This document shows, piece by piece, positions 41,471 to 51,173 of a stretch of DNA of 64,000 nucleotides (positions within the stretch are counted from its first letter, which is position 1; every line of letters begins with the position of its first letter). A program made the translations under genes and the position numbers. The stretch spans positions 209,217 to 273,216 of the forward strand of contig JARKPO010000035.1 in assembly GCA_029975215.1 (NCBI GenBank), given 5' to 3'. Source of the DNA: Levilinea sp. Lineage in GTDB: Bacteria; Chloroflexota; Anaerolineae; Anaerolineales; Anaerolineaceae. The notes beneath the pieces are model-generated. The model worked only from the letters and a program-made list of their open reading frames with translations. It was not told where the DNA came from and did not search any database.

Positions 41471-42581
41471 CCCTGCCTGCCTGATATGTGGATAAGCGCT
41501 CGCGGACGGCCACATAATTCATGCCGCCCACCTGGCGAACCAGACCCTTGAGCTCAAGTAGCGTGAGTGTAGCCGATACTTGGGCGATTGGCAAGCCCGA
41601 CCGCGCCGAAATCTCATCAATATGCAGCGGCTCCTGATCCAGGGTGCGCAGCAAACCGCTTTCCACCGGATCTTCTGGCATCTGAATCCGCACCGCGCGG
41701 TATTCCTGCACTTGCTTCAAATTCAGGGCGTCCAAAACATCCTCAGGCCGCAGCAGCGGGCGCGCGCCCTGTTGAATCAATTGGTTCGGCCCCTTGCTGA
41801 GAGGGGAATAAATGCTGCCGGGCACAGCAAACACCTCACGCCCCTGCTCCACCGCGAAAGTTGCGGTAATCAGCGCGCCGCTGGTTGTTCCCGCCTCAAC
41901 CACCACCGTTGCCAGCGACAGGCCGGAGATAATCCGGTTGCGCGGAGGAAAATTGCTGCTCTCTGGTTCGGTTCCAGGGGCGTAATCGCTCAGAACAGCC
42001 CCGCTGCGCAGGATGCGTTCGGCCAGTTTACGGTGTTCAGGCGGGTAAATGCGGTCTACCCCGCAGCCCAACACAGCCAGCGTGCGGCCTCCAGCTTCCA
42101 GGGCAGCGTTGTGCGCCTCCCCATCCACCCCGCGCGCCAGCCCGCTCACCACGGTGATGCCGTTGTGCGCCAGGCAGGCCGCCAGGTCCTGCGCCGCCTG
42201 CCGCCCGTATGCACTCACCCCGCGCGTACCGACAATCGCTACCGCCCACTCATCTGCCAAGGTGATTTCCCCGCGCAAATAGAGCACCGGCGGCGATTGG
42301 TCCACCTCGCGCAGCCGCCGCGGGTATTCAGCATCCTCCCAGGTCAAAACCGCAATGCCTGCGGCCTGAATTTTCTCCCAATACGCCGGCAGATCCACCG
42401 ATTGGCGAGTATTCAGCAGGTTCTCAACGATTTTTGCGTTCAGCCCCGCCTGAAGGTAAGCCTCAGCAGGCGCCTGCCACGCCAATTCGGCGCTGCCGAA
42501 AAAATCCAGCAGCGCCCGAAAGCGCACCGCGCCAATGCCTTTGACCAGATTAAACCCGACCCAGTAGGCCCTGGGGTCCAT
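41460..42581 (-). CDS. dprA: DNA-processing protein DprA
   Basis: 373 residues. N-terminal SAM-like region, then the Rossmann-like domain with AIVGTRGVSAYGRQAA, GLARGVDGEAH, TLAVLGCGVDRIYPPEH and FPPRNRIISGLS, followed by GALITATFAVEQGREVFAVPGS. The C-terminal winged helix is SGLPIAQVSATLTLLELKGLV. DprA binds incoming single-stranded DNA and loads RecA during transformation. GGGGGAG lies 8 bases before the ATG. Neighbours topA and rimM are common DprA neighbours. Whether the organism is competent cannot be judged here. Confidence 0.96.
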   Translation of the reverse strand: MDPRAYWVGFNLVKGIGAVRFRALLDFFGSAELAWQAPAEAYLQAGLNAKIVENLLNTRQSVDLPAYWEKIQAAGIAVLTWEDAEYPRRLREVDQSPPVLYLRGEITLADEWAVAIVGTRGVSAYGRQAAQDLAACLAHNGITVVSGLARGVDGEAHNAALEAGGRTLAVLGCGVDRIYPPEHRKLAERILRSGAVLSDYAPGTEPESSNFPPRNRIISGLSLATVVVEAGTTSGALITATFAVEQGREVFAVPGSIYSPLSKGPNQLIQQGARPLLRPEDVLDALNLKQVQEYRAVRIQMPEDPVESGLLRTLDQEPLHIDEISARSGLPIAQVSATLTLLELKGLVRQVGGMNYVAVRERLSTYQAGRDGS

Positions 42582-42596
42582 TCGGCTGACTCCCCC

Positions 42597-43160
42597 CTAC
42601 AACCACTCCGGCGGGCGCACCACCATCTCACCCGCGGCCAAGTCCACCCGCAAAATCACTTCGTCCGTCACCGGCAGCAGAAGCTCCTTGCCGTCTTCGT
42701 CCTTCACCACGTACACATCGTTAGCGCGCGTTTCCAAAATCTCAGTCAGCTCGCCCAATGTCTGACCGGCTTCATCCACCACCGACAAGCCGATCAATTG
42801 GTGGTAATAATATTCGCCTTCCGGCAAGGCGGGCAGTTCTTTGGCGCTCACATACACCATCAAATTGCGCAGCACCCCCACCTCGTCGCAATCAGAGAAT
42901 TCAGCAAATTTCAGCAGCAGGTTGCTGCCGTGCCAACGCACCGTCTCTATCTTCAATGGGCGGTGCTCCTCTCCAACGAGGATCACTTTTCCCTTACGCA
43001 GACGCTCAGGAAAATCCGTCAGCACCTGCATGGAGATTTCGCCTTTCACTCCGTGCGGTTTGCGCAGCAGGCCAACAGCCAAGTACAAAGGCTCGCCCTC
43101 AACGGGCGAGCCTGTTGGTTGTTGATGATCTTCAGAAGAAACCATTCGGCGTGGGGTCAT
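42597..43160 (-). CDS. rimM: Ribosome maturation factor RimM
   Basis: 187 residues from the ATG at 43160, whose ATGA overlaps the khpA stop by 4 bases. An N-terminal tail of about 25 residues precedes the RimM domain (LYLAVGLLRKPHGVKGEI). The PRC-barrel half follows: EGEYYYHQLIGLSVVDEAG, TLGELTEILETRANDVYVV, GKELLLPVTDEVIL. It assists maturation of the 30S head and binds S19. Placement after rpsP and khpA is the usual order, except trmD and rplS are absent here. Confidence 0.96.
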   Translation of the reverse strand: MTPRRMVSSEDHQQPTGSPVEGEPLYLAVGLLRKPHGVKGEISMQVLTDFPERLRKGKVILVGEEHRPLKIETVRWHGSNLLLKFAEFSDCDEVGVLRNLMVYVSAKELPALPEGEYYYHQLIGLSVVDEAGQTLGELTEILETRANDVYVVKDEDGKELLLPVTDEVILRVDLAAGEMVVRPPEWL

Positions 43161-43396
43161 CGCGGCTCTACAACATCCAGGATCGCCTGTTTGCCCTCGC
43201 GCGCCGCCGCAACCCGCAGCAACACCCGCATGGCATTCGCCACCCGGCCGTTCTTGCCGATGACCCGCCCCATGTCCTCTTTGCACACCCGCAGTTCAAA
43301 GCGAACTTTGTTTCCACCGCTTCGTTCCTGGCGCACCTGAACGCAGCTTGGGTCTTCCACCAGGGACAGGGCAATGTACTCGATTAACTCCTTCAC
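43157..43396 (-). CDS. khpA: KhpA, KH-domain RNA-binding protein
   Basis: 79 residues from the GTG at 43396, preceded by AAGGAG with 6-base spacing; an ATG at 43420 would add 8 residues that do not fit the family start (KELIEYIALSLV). One KH domain with the GXXG loop in VIGKNGRVANAMRVLL. KhpA binds RNA, usually with KhpB, and affects cell elongation and division in several bacteria. It overlaps rimM by 4 bases. Confidence 0.94.
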   Translation of the reverse strand: MKELIEYIALSLVEDPSCVQVRQERSGGNKVRFELRVCKEDMGRVIGKNGRVANAMRVLLRVAAAREGKQAILDVVEPR

Positions 43397-43425
43397 GGTC
43401 TCTCCTTCCGGTAGATGCACAGCCG

Positions 43426-43447
43426 AAAAATCACGGCTTCAGGCCGT
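43426..43447 (-). terminator. Weak terminator-like hairpin between rpsP and khpA
   Basis: Minus strand: a 5-bp stem (43447-43443 with 43437-43433, 5-base loop) followed by two bases and T5 (43430-43426). The 3' arm can alternatively pair as AGCCG with CGGCT further downstream (43438-43434 with 43425-43421). This may reduce read-through from rpsP; the stem is short. Confidence 0.3.
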
Positions 43448-43465
43448 TTTGTGCTTTTCGCTGGA

Positions 43466-43774
43466 CTAATGGGCAGCTTTGGCCTCAGCCAACAGCGTTT
43501 CCACGGCCTCGCCCTTCTTGAAACGCGCAAAGCGATCCAGGACACCGGCATTCTTCAGCAGCCGTTCCACAGCTTCGCTCGGCTGCGCGCCAACGCTCAG
43601 CCAGTGGTACACACGGTCTTCGGCCACGTCCAACGTGATAGGCTCAGTGCGCGGGTTGTAAAAACCCACAATTTCCAAAAACCGCCCATCGCGGGGGCTT
43701 TCATCATTGGCCACGACAATGCGATAGCTGGGCTGCTTTTTTAAACCCACACGGCGCAAACGAATCCGAACCAT
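43466..43774 (-). CDS. rpsP: 30S ribosomal protein S16
   Basis: 102 residues. Family opening MVRIRLRRVGLKKQPSYRIVVAN and GRFLEIVGFYNPRTEP. GAGGAG is 7 bases before the ATG. It is followed by khpA and rimM, the conserved S16 neighbourhood, and preceded by ffh. Confidence 0.98.
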   Translation of the reverse strand: MVRIRLRRVGLKKQPSYRIVVANDESPRDGRFLEIVGFYNPRTEPITLDVAEDRVYHWLSVGAQPSEAVERLLKNAGVLDRFARFKKGEAVETLLAEAKAAH

Positions 43775-43890
43775 TGAATTACTCCTCTTTTTTACAGCAG
43801 ATAGGTTGTCAATTTTTTCTTCAACCGCAGGCCGCGGCAGCGGGTAGAGGGTGCGCTGAAGGACGCGCAGCCGCTGACGGGCATCTCCGG

Positions 43891-45210
<1,320 letters not shown>

Positions 45211-45271
45211 ATGACCTATCCTTAACCCAATAGACAATCAAACGCCCTTGGACAAGGGTGTTCGCAGTCGG

Positions 45272-45300
45272 ATTTTAGCCCTGATGACGGGAATGGTCAA
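45272..45300 (-). promoter_or_regulatory. Sigma-70-type promoter for the ffh run
   Basis: Minus strand: TTGACC at 45300-45295, 17-base spacer, TAAAAT at 45277-45272. Predicted start near 45265, about 55 bases before the TTG start of ffh. Confidence 0.72.
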
Positions 45301-45468
45301 GGGCCAATTCCAGAAATCGCCGCCCCAAGCAGACGCGATCCCAACCCAGAATTTTATCACACCTTTCCCGCTGCCTGCCTCCTTTCGCGCAACCCGCGCC
45401 GGAGTGCGGGGTTATATCCTTAGGAATTTTACAAATAGATCCGTGTTACCCCTTGGAGGAATGATCCT

Positions 45469-46326
45469 ATGTCCAAAGTTGCCATTGTCACCGACAGCAC
45501 CGCCAACATCCCCGAAGCCATGATGCGCGGTTTACCTTTGCACACTTTACCCCTGCACGTCATCTGGGGCGAGCACAATTATGCCGACGGCATCGACATC
45601 ACCCCCACCGAGTTCTACACCCGCCTGCAAACTGCCAAAACCATGCCCACCACCTCCCAGGTGACCCCCGGTGCTTTCCGCGACCTCTACAGCCGCCTCT
45701 TGGAAGAAGGCTACGATATCCTCAGCCTGCACATCTCTGCCAAACTTTCCGGTACCCTGGATTCGGCTCAGCAGGCTGTGCAGTACTTCCCCGGCGCCAA
45801 GATCAGCCTGGTGGATTCCGAAAGCACCTCTATGGCGATGGGTTTCCTGGCCCTGGCTGTGGCCCGCGCTGCACAACAAGGCGCAACCCTGGCCGAATGC
45901 ACGGAGTTGGCGCAGCACGCCCGCACCAACATCAATGTGTACTTCGTCCCCAGCACTCTGGAATTTCTGCACCGCGGCGGGCGCATCGGCGGAGCAGCCG
46001 CCCTGGTAGGCACAGCCCTCAACCTCAAACCCATTCTCACCCTGCGCAACGGACGTGTGGAAGCCATCGAACGTGTGCGCACCATGGGCAAAGCCCTCGA
46101 CCGCATGATGGAACACGTCAGCACCTCCATTGACGGCCGCCGCCCCGTGCGCCTGGCATCCATTCATGCCAAATCACCAGAGGAGGCCGCCCAGCTTTTA
46201 GAGCGCGCCCGTCAAAACTTCTCCGTCAGCGAAATCTCCGACGCGCTGTGCGCCGAGGTCTCCCCCGTCATCGGCACCCATACCGGCCCAGGAACCGTCG
46301 GCCTGGCCTTCATGACCGGCCTGTAG
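45469..46326 (+). CDS. DegV family fatty-acid-binding protein
   Basis: 285 residues. N-terminal VAIVTDSTANIPEAM is the family signature. SQVTPGAFRDLY, LHISAKLSGTLDSA, DSESTSMAMGF, and EFLHRGGRIGGAAALVG are the conserved blocks around the bound fatty acid. It ends with the usual GTHTGPGTVGLAF. DegV/FakB proteins present fatty acids to FakA kinase for phospholipid synthesis; no fakA is seen here. GGAGG lies about 9 bases before the ATG. A strong terminator follows. Confidence 0.95.
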   Translation: MSKVAIVTDSTANIPEAMMRGLPLHTLPLHVIWGEHNYADGIDITPTEFYTRLQTAKTMPTTSQVTPGAFRDLYSRLLEEGYDILSLHISAKLSGTLDSAQQAVQYFPGAKISLVDSESTSMAMGFLALAVARAAQQGATLAECTELAQHARTNINVYFVPSTLEFLHRGGRIGGAAALVGTALNLKPILTLRNGRVEAIERVRTMGKALDRMMEHVSTSIDGRRPVRLASIHAKSPEEAAQLLERARQNFSVSEISDALCAEVSPVIGTHTGPGTVGLAFMTGL

Positions 46327-46351
46327 CCCCCTCCACATCGGAGCAAAACAG

Positions 46352-46378
46352 CCCCGCAGCCTTGCGGGGTTTTTTTTG
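46352..46378 (+). terminator. Intrinsic terminator after the DegV gene
   Basis: CCCCGCA (46352-46358) pairs with TGCGGGG (46363-46369) around a 4-base loop, followed by an 8-T run. Confidence 0.93.
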
Positions 46379-46451
46379 TCAGACATTTTTCCCCCTTCTG
46401 TACGACAGGTTTCCTCATTTCTTAAAACCCATTTTCTTGCCCCATCCCATT

Positions 46452-46460
46452 TGGTACAAT
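46452..46460 (+). promoter_or_regulatory. Extended -10 promoter for the DUF1015 gene
   Basis: TGGTACAAT, a TGnTANAAT element; the -35 region is weak. Predicted start near 46467, about 30 bases before the ATG at 46497. Confidence 0.6.
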
Positions 46461-46496
46461 ATTTTTATTCCCATCCAATTCGGAAAAGGATTCCAC

Positions 46497-47813
46497 ATGA
46501 AAAATTATTCCAAGCTTGGCTTCCAAATTCCCCAGGTCTTGCTGCCCAAGGCCGGGACTGATCTGACCCGTTGGGCGGTGATCGCCTGTGACCAGTTCAC
46601 CTCCCAACCAGAGTATTGGAATGATGTCGAGCGCATCGTGGGCGATGCTCCCTCCACGCTGCGCCTGATCCTCCCTGAGGTTTACCTGGAAAAGCCGGGC
46701 GAAGGGGAACGTATTCAAGCCACCCAACAAGCCATGAAAACCTACCTGGACAAAGGCTTATTTGAAACGTACGAAGGCCTCATCCTGGTAGAGCGCCAGG
46801 CCGCCGGAAAAACCCGCCGTGGGGTCATGTTGGCCCTGGACCTGGAATGTTATGACTTTAACAAAGGCTCCCAATCCCTCATCCGAGCCACCGAGGGCAC
46901 CATTTTAGAACGTCTGCCACCCCGCATCAAAATTCGCTCCGGCGCACCCCTCGAACTGCCCCACATTCTGGTGCTGATTGACGATCCCCAAGATACCGTC
47001 ATCGGCGCCCTGGCCGCCCGCAAAGCCGCCATGAAGAAAATCTATGATTTCGAACTCATGCTTGGTTCCGGCCACCTCACCGGTTATTTCAGCAGCGACC
47101 CGGCCGACGAGCAGGCACTGGTGTCTGCCTTGGAAAAACTGGCCGACCCAGCCGCCTTCGCCAGCCGCTACGGTGTCTCCCCCGATCTGGGCGTGCTGCT
47201 CTTTGCCATGGGCGACGGCAACCACTCGCTGGCCACTGCCAAGGCCATCTGGGAACAGATCAAGTTCAAAGTCGGCATGGATCACCCCGCCCGCTACGCT
47301 CTGGTGGAAATTGAAAACGTGCATGATGCCGGCCTGGAATTCGAACCCATCCACCGTGTGCTCTTTGACGTGCGCGAAGAGGTCATCACCGCTCTCAAGA
47401 ACCATTTCGGCAGCCGCCTGAGTGTGGAAACCGTCGGCAGCGCCGAAGAAATGATCGCTGCGGTCGATTCCCAATCTGGAGACAGCCAGATGGTGGGTCT
47501 GGTGACCTCCCAGGGGTATGCCCTGGTACGCATCCAGCAGCCCGAAACCAACCTGCCCGTGGGCACGCTGCAGCTCTTCCTGGACGCCTGGCTGAAAAAC
47601 GGCGGAGCCGCCCGCATTGATTACGTCCACGGCGCAGATGTCGTCACCCAGCTGGGCAGCCAGCCCGATAACGCCGGTTTTTACGTCCCCGGCATGGACA
47701 AAAGCGACCTGTTCAAAACGGTCGTCTTAGACGGCGCCCTGCCCCGCAAGACCTTCTCGATGGGCGAAGCCAAAGAGAAACGTTTCTATATGGAAGCCCG
47801 CCGCATCGCCTGA
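46497..47813 (+). CDS. DUF1015 family protein
   Basis: 438 residues from the ATG at 46497. The conserved signature is MGDGNHSLATAKAIWE, the DUF1015 DG[NH]HS block, with FTSQPEYWNDVE near the N-terminus and NAGFYVPGMDKSDLF near the C-terminus. The family is found widely in bacteria and archaea, often near amino acid or serine metabolism genes, and its reaction is not established. In-frame sequence upstream to 46248 crosses the DegV gene end and its terminator and is rejected. It stands alone between two terminators. Confidence 0.9.
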   Translation: MKNYSKLGFQIPQVLLPKAGTDLTRWAVIACDQFTSQPEYWNDVERIVGDAPSTLRLILPEVYLEKPGEGERIQATQQAMKTYLDKGLFETYEGLILVERQAAGKTRRGVMLALDLECYDFNKGSQSLIRATEGTILERLPPRIKIRSGAPLELPHILVLIDDPQDTVIGALAARKAAMKKIYDFELMLGSGHLTGYFSSDPADEQALVSALEKLADPAAFASRYGVSPDLGVLLFAMGDGNHSLATAKAIWEQIKFKVGMDHPARYALVEIENVHDAGLEFEPIHRVLFDVREEVITALKNHFGSRLSVETVGSAEEMIAAVDSQSGDSQMVGLVTSQGYALVRIQQPETNLPVGTLQLFLDAWLKNGGAARIDYVHGADVVTQLGSQPDNAGFYVPGMDKSDLFKTVVLDGALPRKTFSMGEAKEKRFYMEARRIA

Positions 47814-47834
47814 GCCGCAATTGCACACTCGTTC

Positions 47835-47865
47835 AGCCCCCGTCCGAAAGGCGGGGGCTTTTTTT
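47835..47865 (+). terminator. Intrinsic terminator after the DUF1015 gene
   Basis: AGCCCCCG (47835-47842) pairs with CGGGGGCT (47852-47859). The stem continues through CC/GG around a GAAA tetraloop with one bulged base, followed by a 7-T run. Confidence 0.93.
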
Positions 47866-47892
47866 GCCCACAGCCTGCCTTCGCGGTATAAT
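47864..47892 (+). promoter_or_regulatory. Sigma-70-type promoter for the small protein and M23 lipoprotein
   Basis: TTGCCC at 47864-47869, 17-base spacer, perfect TATAAT at 47887-47892. The -35 overlaps the tail of the preceding terminator. Predicted start near 47899, about 23 bases before the ATG. Confidence 0.75.
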
Positions 47893-47921
47893 GCCAGCAA
47901 ATCATCAACGAGGTGAGCCGT

Positions 47922-48269
47922 ATGGATAACGCCTATATCATCCCTGAAGGAGCCTTGCCTCCTCAGGAGGTGCGCATCACCAATCTGAAAGCTGAAGCCT
48001 ATCCCGACGGCCGCCGTGTGCGCGTCACCATTGAGCTGTCCCCCTTCCAGCAGCGTCCCAACCTCACGGCCGCCATCTTCACCCCCAGCGGTCGGGAAGT
48101 GGCCGCCGCCAGCATCGTCGAGGCCATGACCTACCGCATGACCTTCACCATGCACCTGCGCGGTGTGCCGCCCAGCGGAGTCTACCGCCTGCATGTGAAC
48201 GTGGCTTACCCCGAAATCGGTGAAGTGGCCCAGGCGGACGCGGATTTTGAGACCCACGGAGAGGAATAG
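47922..48269 (+). CDS. Small protein of unknown function, predicted beta-sandwich
   Basis: 115 residues from the ATG at 47922 (GAGGTGAG upstream). Alternating hydrophobic strands (RRVRVTIELSPF, NLTAAIFTPSGREVAAASIV, RMTFTMHLRGVPPSGVYRLHV) suggest an Ig- or C2-like sandwich. There is no signal peptide or TM segment, so it should be cytoplasmic. Cysteines are absent. One base separates it from the M23 lipoprotein, so the two are cotranscribed. I do not recognise a family. Confidence 0.8.
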   Translation: MDNAYIIPEGALPPQEVRITNLKAEAYPDGRRVRVTIELSPFQQRPNLTAAIFTPSGREVAAASIVEAMTYRMTFTMHLRGVPPSGVYRLHVNVAYPEIGEVAQADADFETHGEE

Positions 48270-48270
48270 C

Positions 48271-49128
48271 GTGTCTGCGCAACTTCGCACTGCTGCCTGC
48301 ATCCTGATTCTGGGGGGCTTTGTGGCGCTCTTGGCCGCCTGTTCGCCCGCCGCGCCTGCCGCCGTCCCCACGCTGCCCCCAACCCCCAGCCCCACCGACA
48401 CCCCCGCGCCCACCCTCACCCCCACGCCGCCGCCCACACCCACCCCCTCCATCACCCCCACCCCAACCCCGGCGCTCTGCTCCCCGTTAGACACCTTTGC
48501 CATCCCCCAGCTCACCGAGATCGTCTCGAACCCCTTTAACCCGCCTGACCCCGGGCTTGATTTTCCCCACCACGGCGCAGATTATTCCTTCTATCGCTAC
48601 GGCTCGCGCGTGGGCATGTTGGGCCTGCCCGTTCATGCCGCCCTGGCTGGTCAGGTGGCAGGCATCTCTGAAAACCGCATGCCCTTCGGCAACATGATCC
48701 TCATCGAAACCCCGCTGAACACCCTGCCGGCAGACCTGGTGGCAAAGCTGCTTCTGCCCACTGCCCAGCCTACCCTACCCTACACCAGCCCCCTCACCTG
48801 CCCGCCGCTCGACCCGCCCCTCAGCTACTCGCCCGATCAGCGGTCTTTGTATCTGCTGTACGCCCATTTGCAGGACCCGCCGGAGCTTCAGCCCGCTCAG
48901 GCGGTCACCTGCGGCCAGGCCATCAACCGCGTGGGCAACACCGGCAATTCCATCAACGAGCATCTCCATTTGGAAGTGCGGGTGGGGCCTTCCGGCATCC
49001 GCCTGGGCAGCATGGCCCATTACGATGCCTCAGCCTCACCCCAGGAGCAGGCCACCTACTGCACCTGGCGGATCAGCGGCCTGTTTCAGATGATCGATCC
49101 TCAGCGCCTGTTTGCATCACAAAATTGA
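48271..49128 (+). CDS. LytM/M23 peptidase-like lipoprotein
   Basis: 285 residues from a GTG at 48271 (AGAGGA upstream). Signal peptide with lipobox LAAC (Cys24), then a Thr/Pro-rich linker (~30-70). The M23 domain has zinc ligands in HHGAD and EHLHLEV, plus YAHLQ and GQAINRVGNTGN. All four metal/catalytic positions are present, so it may be an active endopeptidase acting on peptidoglycan crosslinks outside the cell. Some spacing is unusual: a ~40-residue insertion rich in Pro and Leu separates NMILIETP from LYAHL. A second M23 lipoprotein occurs at 51174. Confidence 0.9.
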   Translation: MSAQLRTAACILILGGFVALLAACSPAAPAAVPTLPPTPSPTDTPAPTLTPTPPPTPTPSITPTPTPALCSPLDTFAIPQLTEIVSNPFNPPDPGLDFPHHGADYSFYRYGSRVGMLGLPVHAALAGQVAGISENRMPFGNMILIETPLNTLPADLVAKLLLPTAQPTLPYTSPLTCPPLDPPLSYSPDQRSLYLLYAHLQDPPELQPAQAVTCGQAINRVGNTGNSINEHLHLEVRVGPSGIRLGSMAHYDASASPQEQATYCTWRISGLFQMIDPQRLFASQN

Positions 49129-49154
49129 AAGCCGTTCCGTGATCGGCACAAGGC

Positions 49155-49182
49155 TTGCAGCCGCCCTGAATCATGCTACAAT
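49155..49182 (+). promoter_or_regulatory. Promoter for the TolB-like gene
   Basis: TTGCAG at 49155-49160, 16-base spacer, TACAAT at 49177-49182 with a TG extension (TGCTACAAT). Predicted start near 49189, about 60 bases before the ATG. Confidence 0.68.
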
Positions 49183-49250
49183 CACCGTAGTTTGCCCAAC
49201 CGGGTATCCAGCCGCTTTTCACGGATGAAGCAGGTAGAAGAAAATAGTAA

Positions 49251-51161
49251 ATGAAGAATCGACCGCCTTTCCTATCCAGGGTCTTCACGCCCACGCTGAT
49301 TGTGCTGGTGGTGCTCAACCTGGGACTGCTGTTTCTGATCGGTTGGCCGTTTCTCACTCGCGGTGAGCTTCCTGGGCTGCCCTTTGGCGCCGCACCGACT
49401 GCTGTCCAACCGGCGGCAGAAAACAGCCCCAGCCCCGCTCCCAGCCCCGCTCCCGGAACCCCCACGCCGCCCCCCGCCTATATCCCCGTCGCCTCAGATG
49501 CCGAAGGCGTGCGCCAACACGGACTGCTGCTGTTTTCCATGAGCGACGGCGAATATCAGCACCTTTTTGTGTACCACCCCCTGTATTTCCCCCTCACCCG
49601 TCTCAGCACGCCCGAATGGGACGAAGCTGACCCTGCCCTCAGCCCCGACGGCACCCGCCTGGCCTACCGCTCCCGCCGCAACGGTTACTGGAACCTGTAC
49701 ATTCTCGACCTGACCACCGGCAGCCTCACCCAGATCACCGATACACCCGCATACGACGGCGCGCCCACCTGGTCGCCTGACAGTCAATGGCTGGCCTATG
49801 AAAGCTACTTGGACGACAATCTGGAAATCCTCGTGCAATCCGTGGTGGATCTCGCCCAGGCGCCCATCCGCCTCACCGAAGACCCTGGCCTGGATTCCCA
49901 CCCGGTGTGGTCTCCCCAGGGGCGTGAAATTGCCTTCGTCTCCACCCGCAGCGGCGAAGAAGAAATCTGGCTGGCGCGCCTGGATCAAACCGACAACCGC
50001 TTCCACAACCTCAGCCAAGACAGCGCCGCGCGCAATAGCAACCCGGCCTGGTCCGCAGACGGCAAATACCTGTCCTTCGCTTCCGAAAAAGAAGGATCCA
50101 GCACCCTTTACCTGTGGAACAGCCAGCAGCCCGAACTACATCCCTGGCCGGTGGGGCCTGGGAACCGCCCGGTATGGAGCCCAAATGGAGATGTGCTGGC
50201 CACGGAACTGCGCTCGCCCAACAAGACCGGTATCCAGGCTTATAACCTGGCCGACCGCAGCCTGATCTTTCCCATCTACCAACTGCCCGGCTATTTGGAG
50301 GGTCTTGAATGGAAGAAAGGCCCCCTGGTGGATTGGGTGCTCGGCCAAACCTTCCCCCCCGAGGCACGCCAACTGGCCGTCCCCCTATGGAACCCGGCTC
50401 TGTCGGTGAATCCCATGCCCCCCAACGGGCGTTTTGGCATCGTCCCCGTGCCGGACATCACCGCCCCCTACGCCTACCTGCACGATGCCGTGGACGAATC
50501 TTTCAACCAGCTGCGCGCCCTGGTGGCCCACAAAGCCGGCTGGGATTTCCTGGCGAACCTGGAAAACGCCTACTACCCCCTCACCGAGCCGCTCTCGCCC
50601 AACATGAACGAAGATTGGCTCATGACGGGCCGCGGCGTGGCGCTCAACGCCCTGCCCCTCACCGCTGGTTGGATGGCCATCGTACGCGAAGATTACAACG
50701 GACAAACTTATTGGCGGCTGTATATTAAAGCCCGCTATCAGGACGGCTCGCAGGGTCTGCCCCTCACCCAGGCCCCTTGGGATATCACCGCCCGCTACAC
50801 CGGTGACACGCGCTCCTATGAGGCCGGGGGCCGCCCCGCTCGCCCGCCCGCCGGGTATTGGGTGGATTTCACCGAACTGGCCGCCCGCATGGCCTGGGAG
50901 CGCCAGCCTTCGCTCAATGACTGGCGTACCTACCTGCCCTCCACCCGCTTCAACCTCTATGTCCTTACAGGCGGCCTCGATTGGCACACCGCGATGAGCG
51001 AAGTCTACCCACCCGAAGCCCTGGTCACCGTCACCTACCGCCCCACCTTCACCCGCACCGTGACCCTCACCCCCAAGAACTTCGAGCTGTGGACCCTCAC
51101 CCCCTCCTATACACCCACGCTGACCCCCACCCTGCACCCCACCTGGACGCCGTCTCCTTAA
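49251..51161 (+). CDS. Membrane-anchored TolB-like beta-propeller protein
   Basis: 636 residues. An N-terminal TM anchor (~13-35) is followed by a Pro/Ala linker and then TolB/PD40-type repeats, each with the pattern ALSPDGTRLAYRS, TWSPDSQWLAYES, VWSPQGREIAFVS, AWSADGKYLSFAS and VWSPNGDVLA. The C-terminal part (~380-600) is different, with LRALVAHKAGWDFLANLENAY and GRGVALNALPLTAG, a module of unknown role that may bind peptides or glycans. The extreme C-terminus is a Thr/Pro-rich tail. It lies 12 bases before a second M23 lipoprotein, suggesting a joint envelope function. No enzymatic motif seen. Confidence 0.85.
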   Translation: MKNRPPFLSRVFTPTLIVLVVLNLGLLFLIGWPFLTRGELPGLPFGAAPTAVQPAAENSPSPAPSPAPGTPTPPPAYIPVASDAEGVRQHGLLLFSMSDGEYQHLFVYHPLYFPLTRLSTPEWDEADPALSPDGTRLAYRSRRNGYWNLYILDLTTGSLTQITDTPAYDGAPTWSPDSQWLAYESYLDDNLEILVQSVVDLAQAPIRLTEDPGLDSHPVWSPQGREIAFVSTRSGEEEIWLARLDQTDNRFHNLSQDSAARNSNPAWSADGKYLSFASEKEGSSTLYLWNSQQPELHPWPVGPGNRPVWSPNGDVLATELRSPNKTGIQAYNLADRSLIFPIYQLPGYLEGLEWKKGPLVDWVLGQTFPPEARQLAVPLWNPALSVNPMPPNGRFGIVPVPDITAPYAYLHDAVDESFNQLRALVAHKAGWDFLANLENAYYPLTEPLSPNMNEDWLMTGRGVALNALPLTAGWMAIVREDYNGQTYWRLYIKARYQDGSQGLPLTQAPWDITARYTGDTRSYEAGGRPARPPAGYWVDFTELAARMAWERQPSLNDWRTYLPSTRFNLYVLTGGLDWHTAMSEVYPPEALVTVTYRPTFTRTVTLTPKNFELWTLTPSYTPTLTPTLHPTWTPSP

Positions 51162-51173
51162 ACCAAACACAAA

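Noticed and set aside
45211..45468. Possible SRP (4.5S-type) RNA next to ffh
   Set aside because: The conserved SRP loop (GGAA/AGCAGCC type) is not present on either strand here.
45248..45523. A 91-codon plus-strand frame over the ffh/DegV intergenic region
   Set aside because: It overlaps the ffh promoter and the DegV start, and its product has no recognisable feature.
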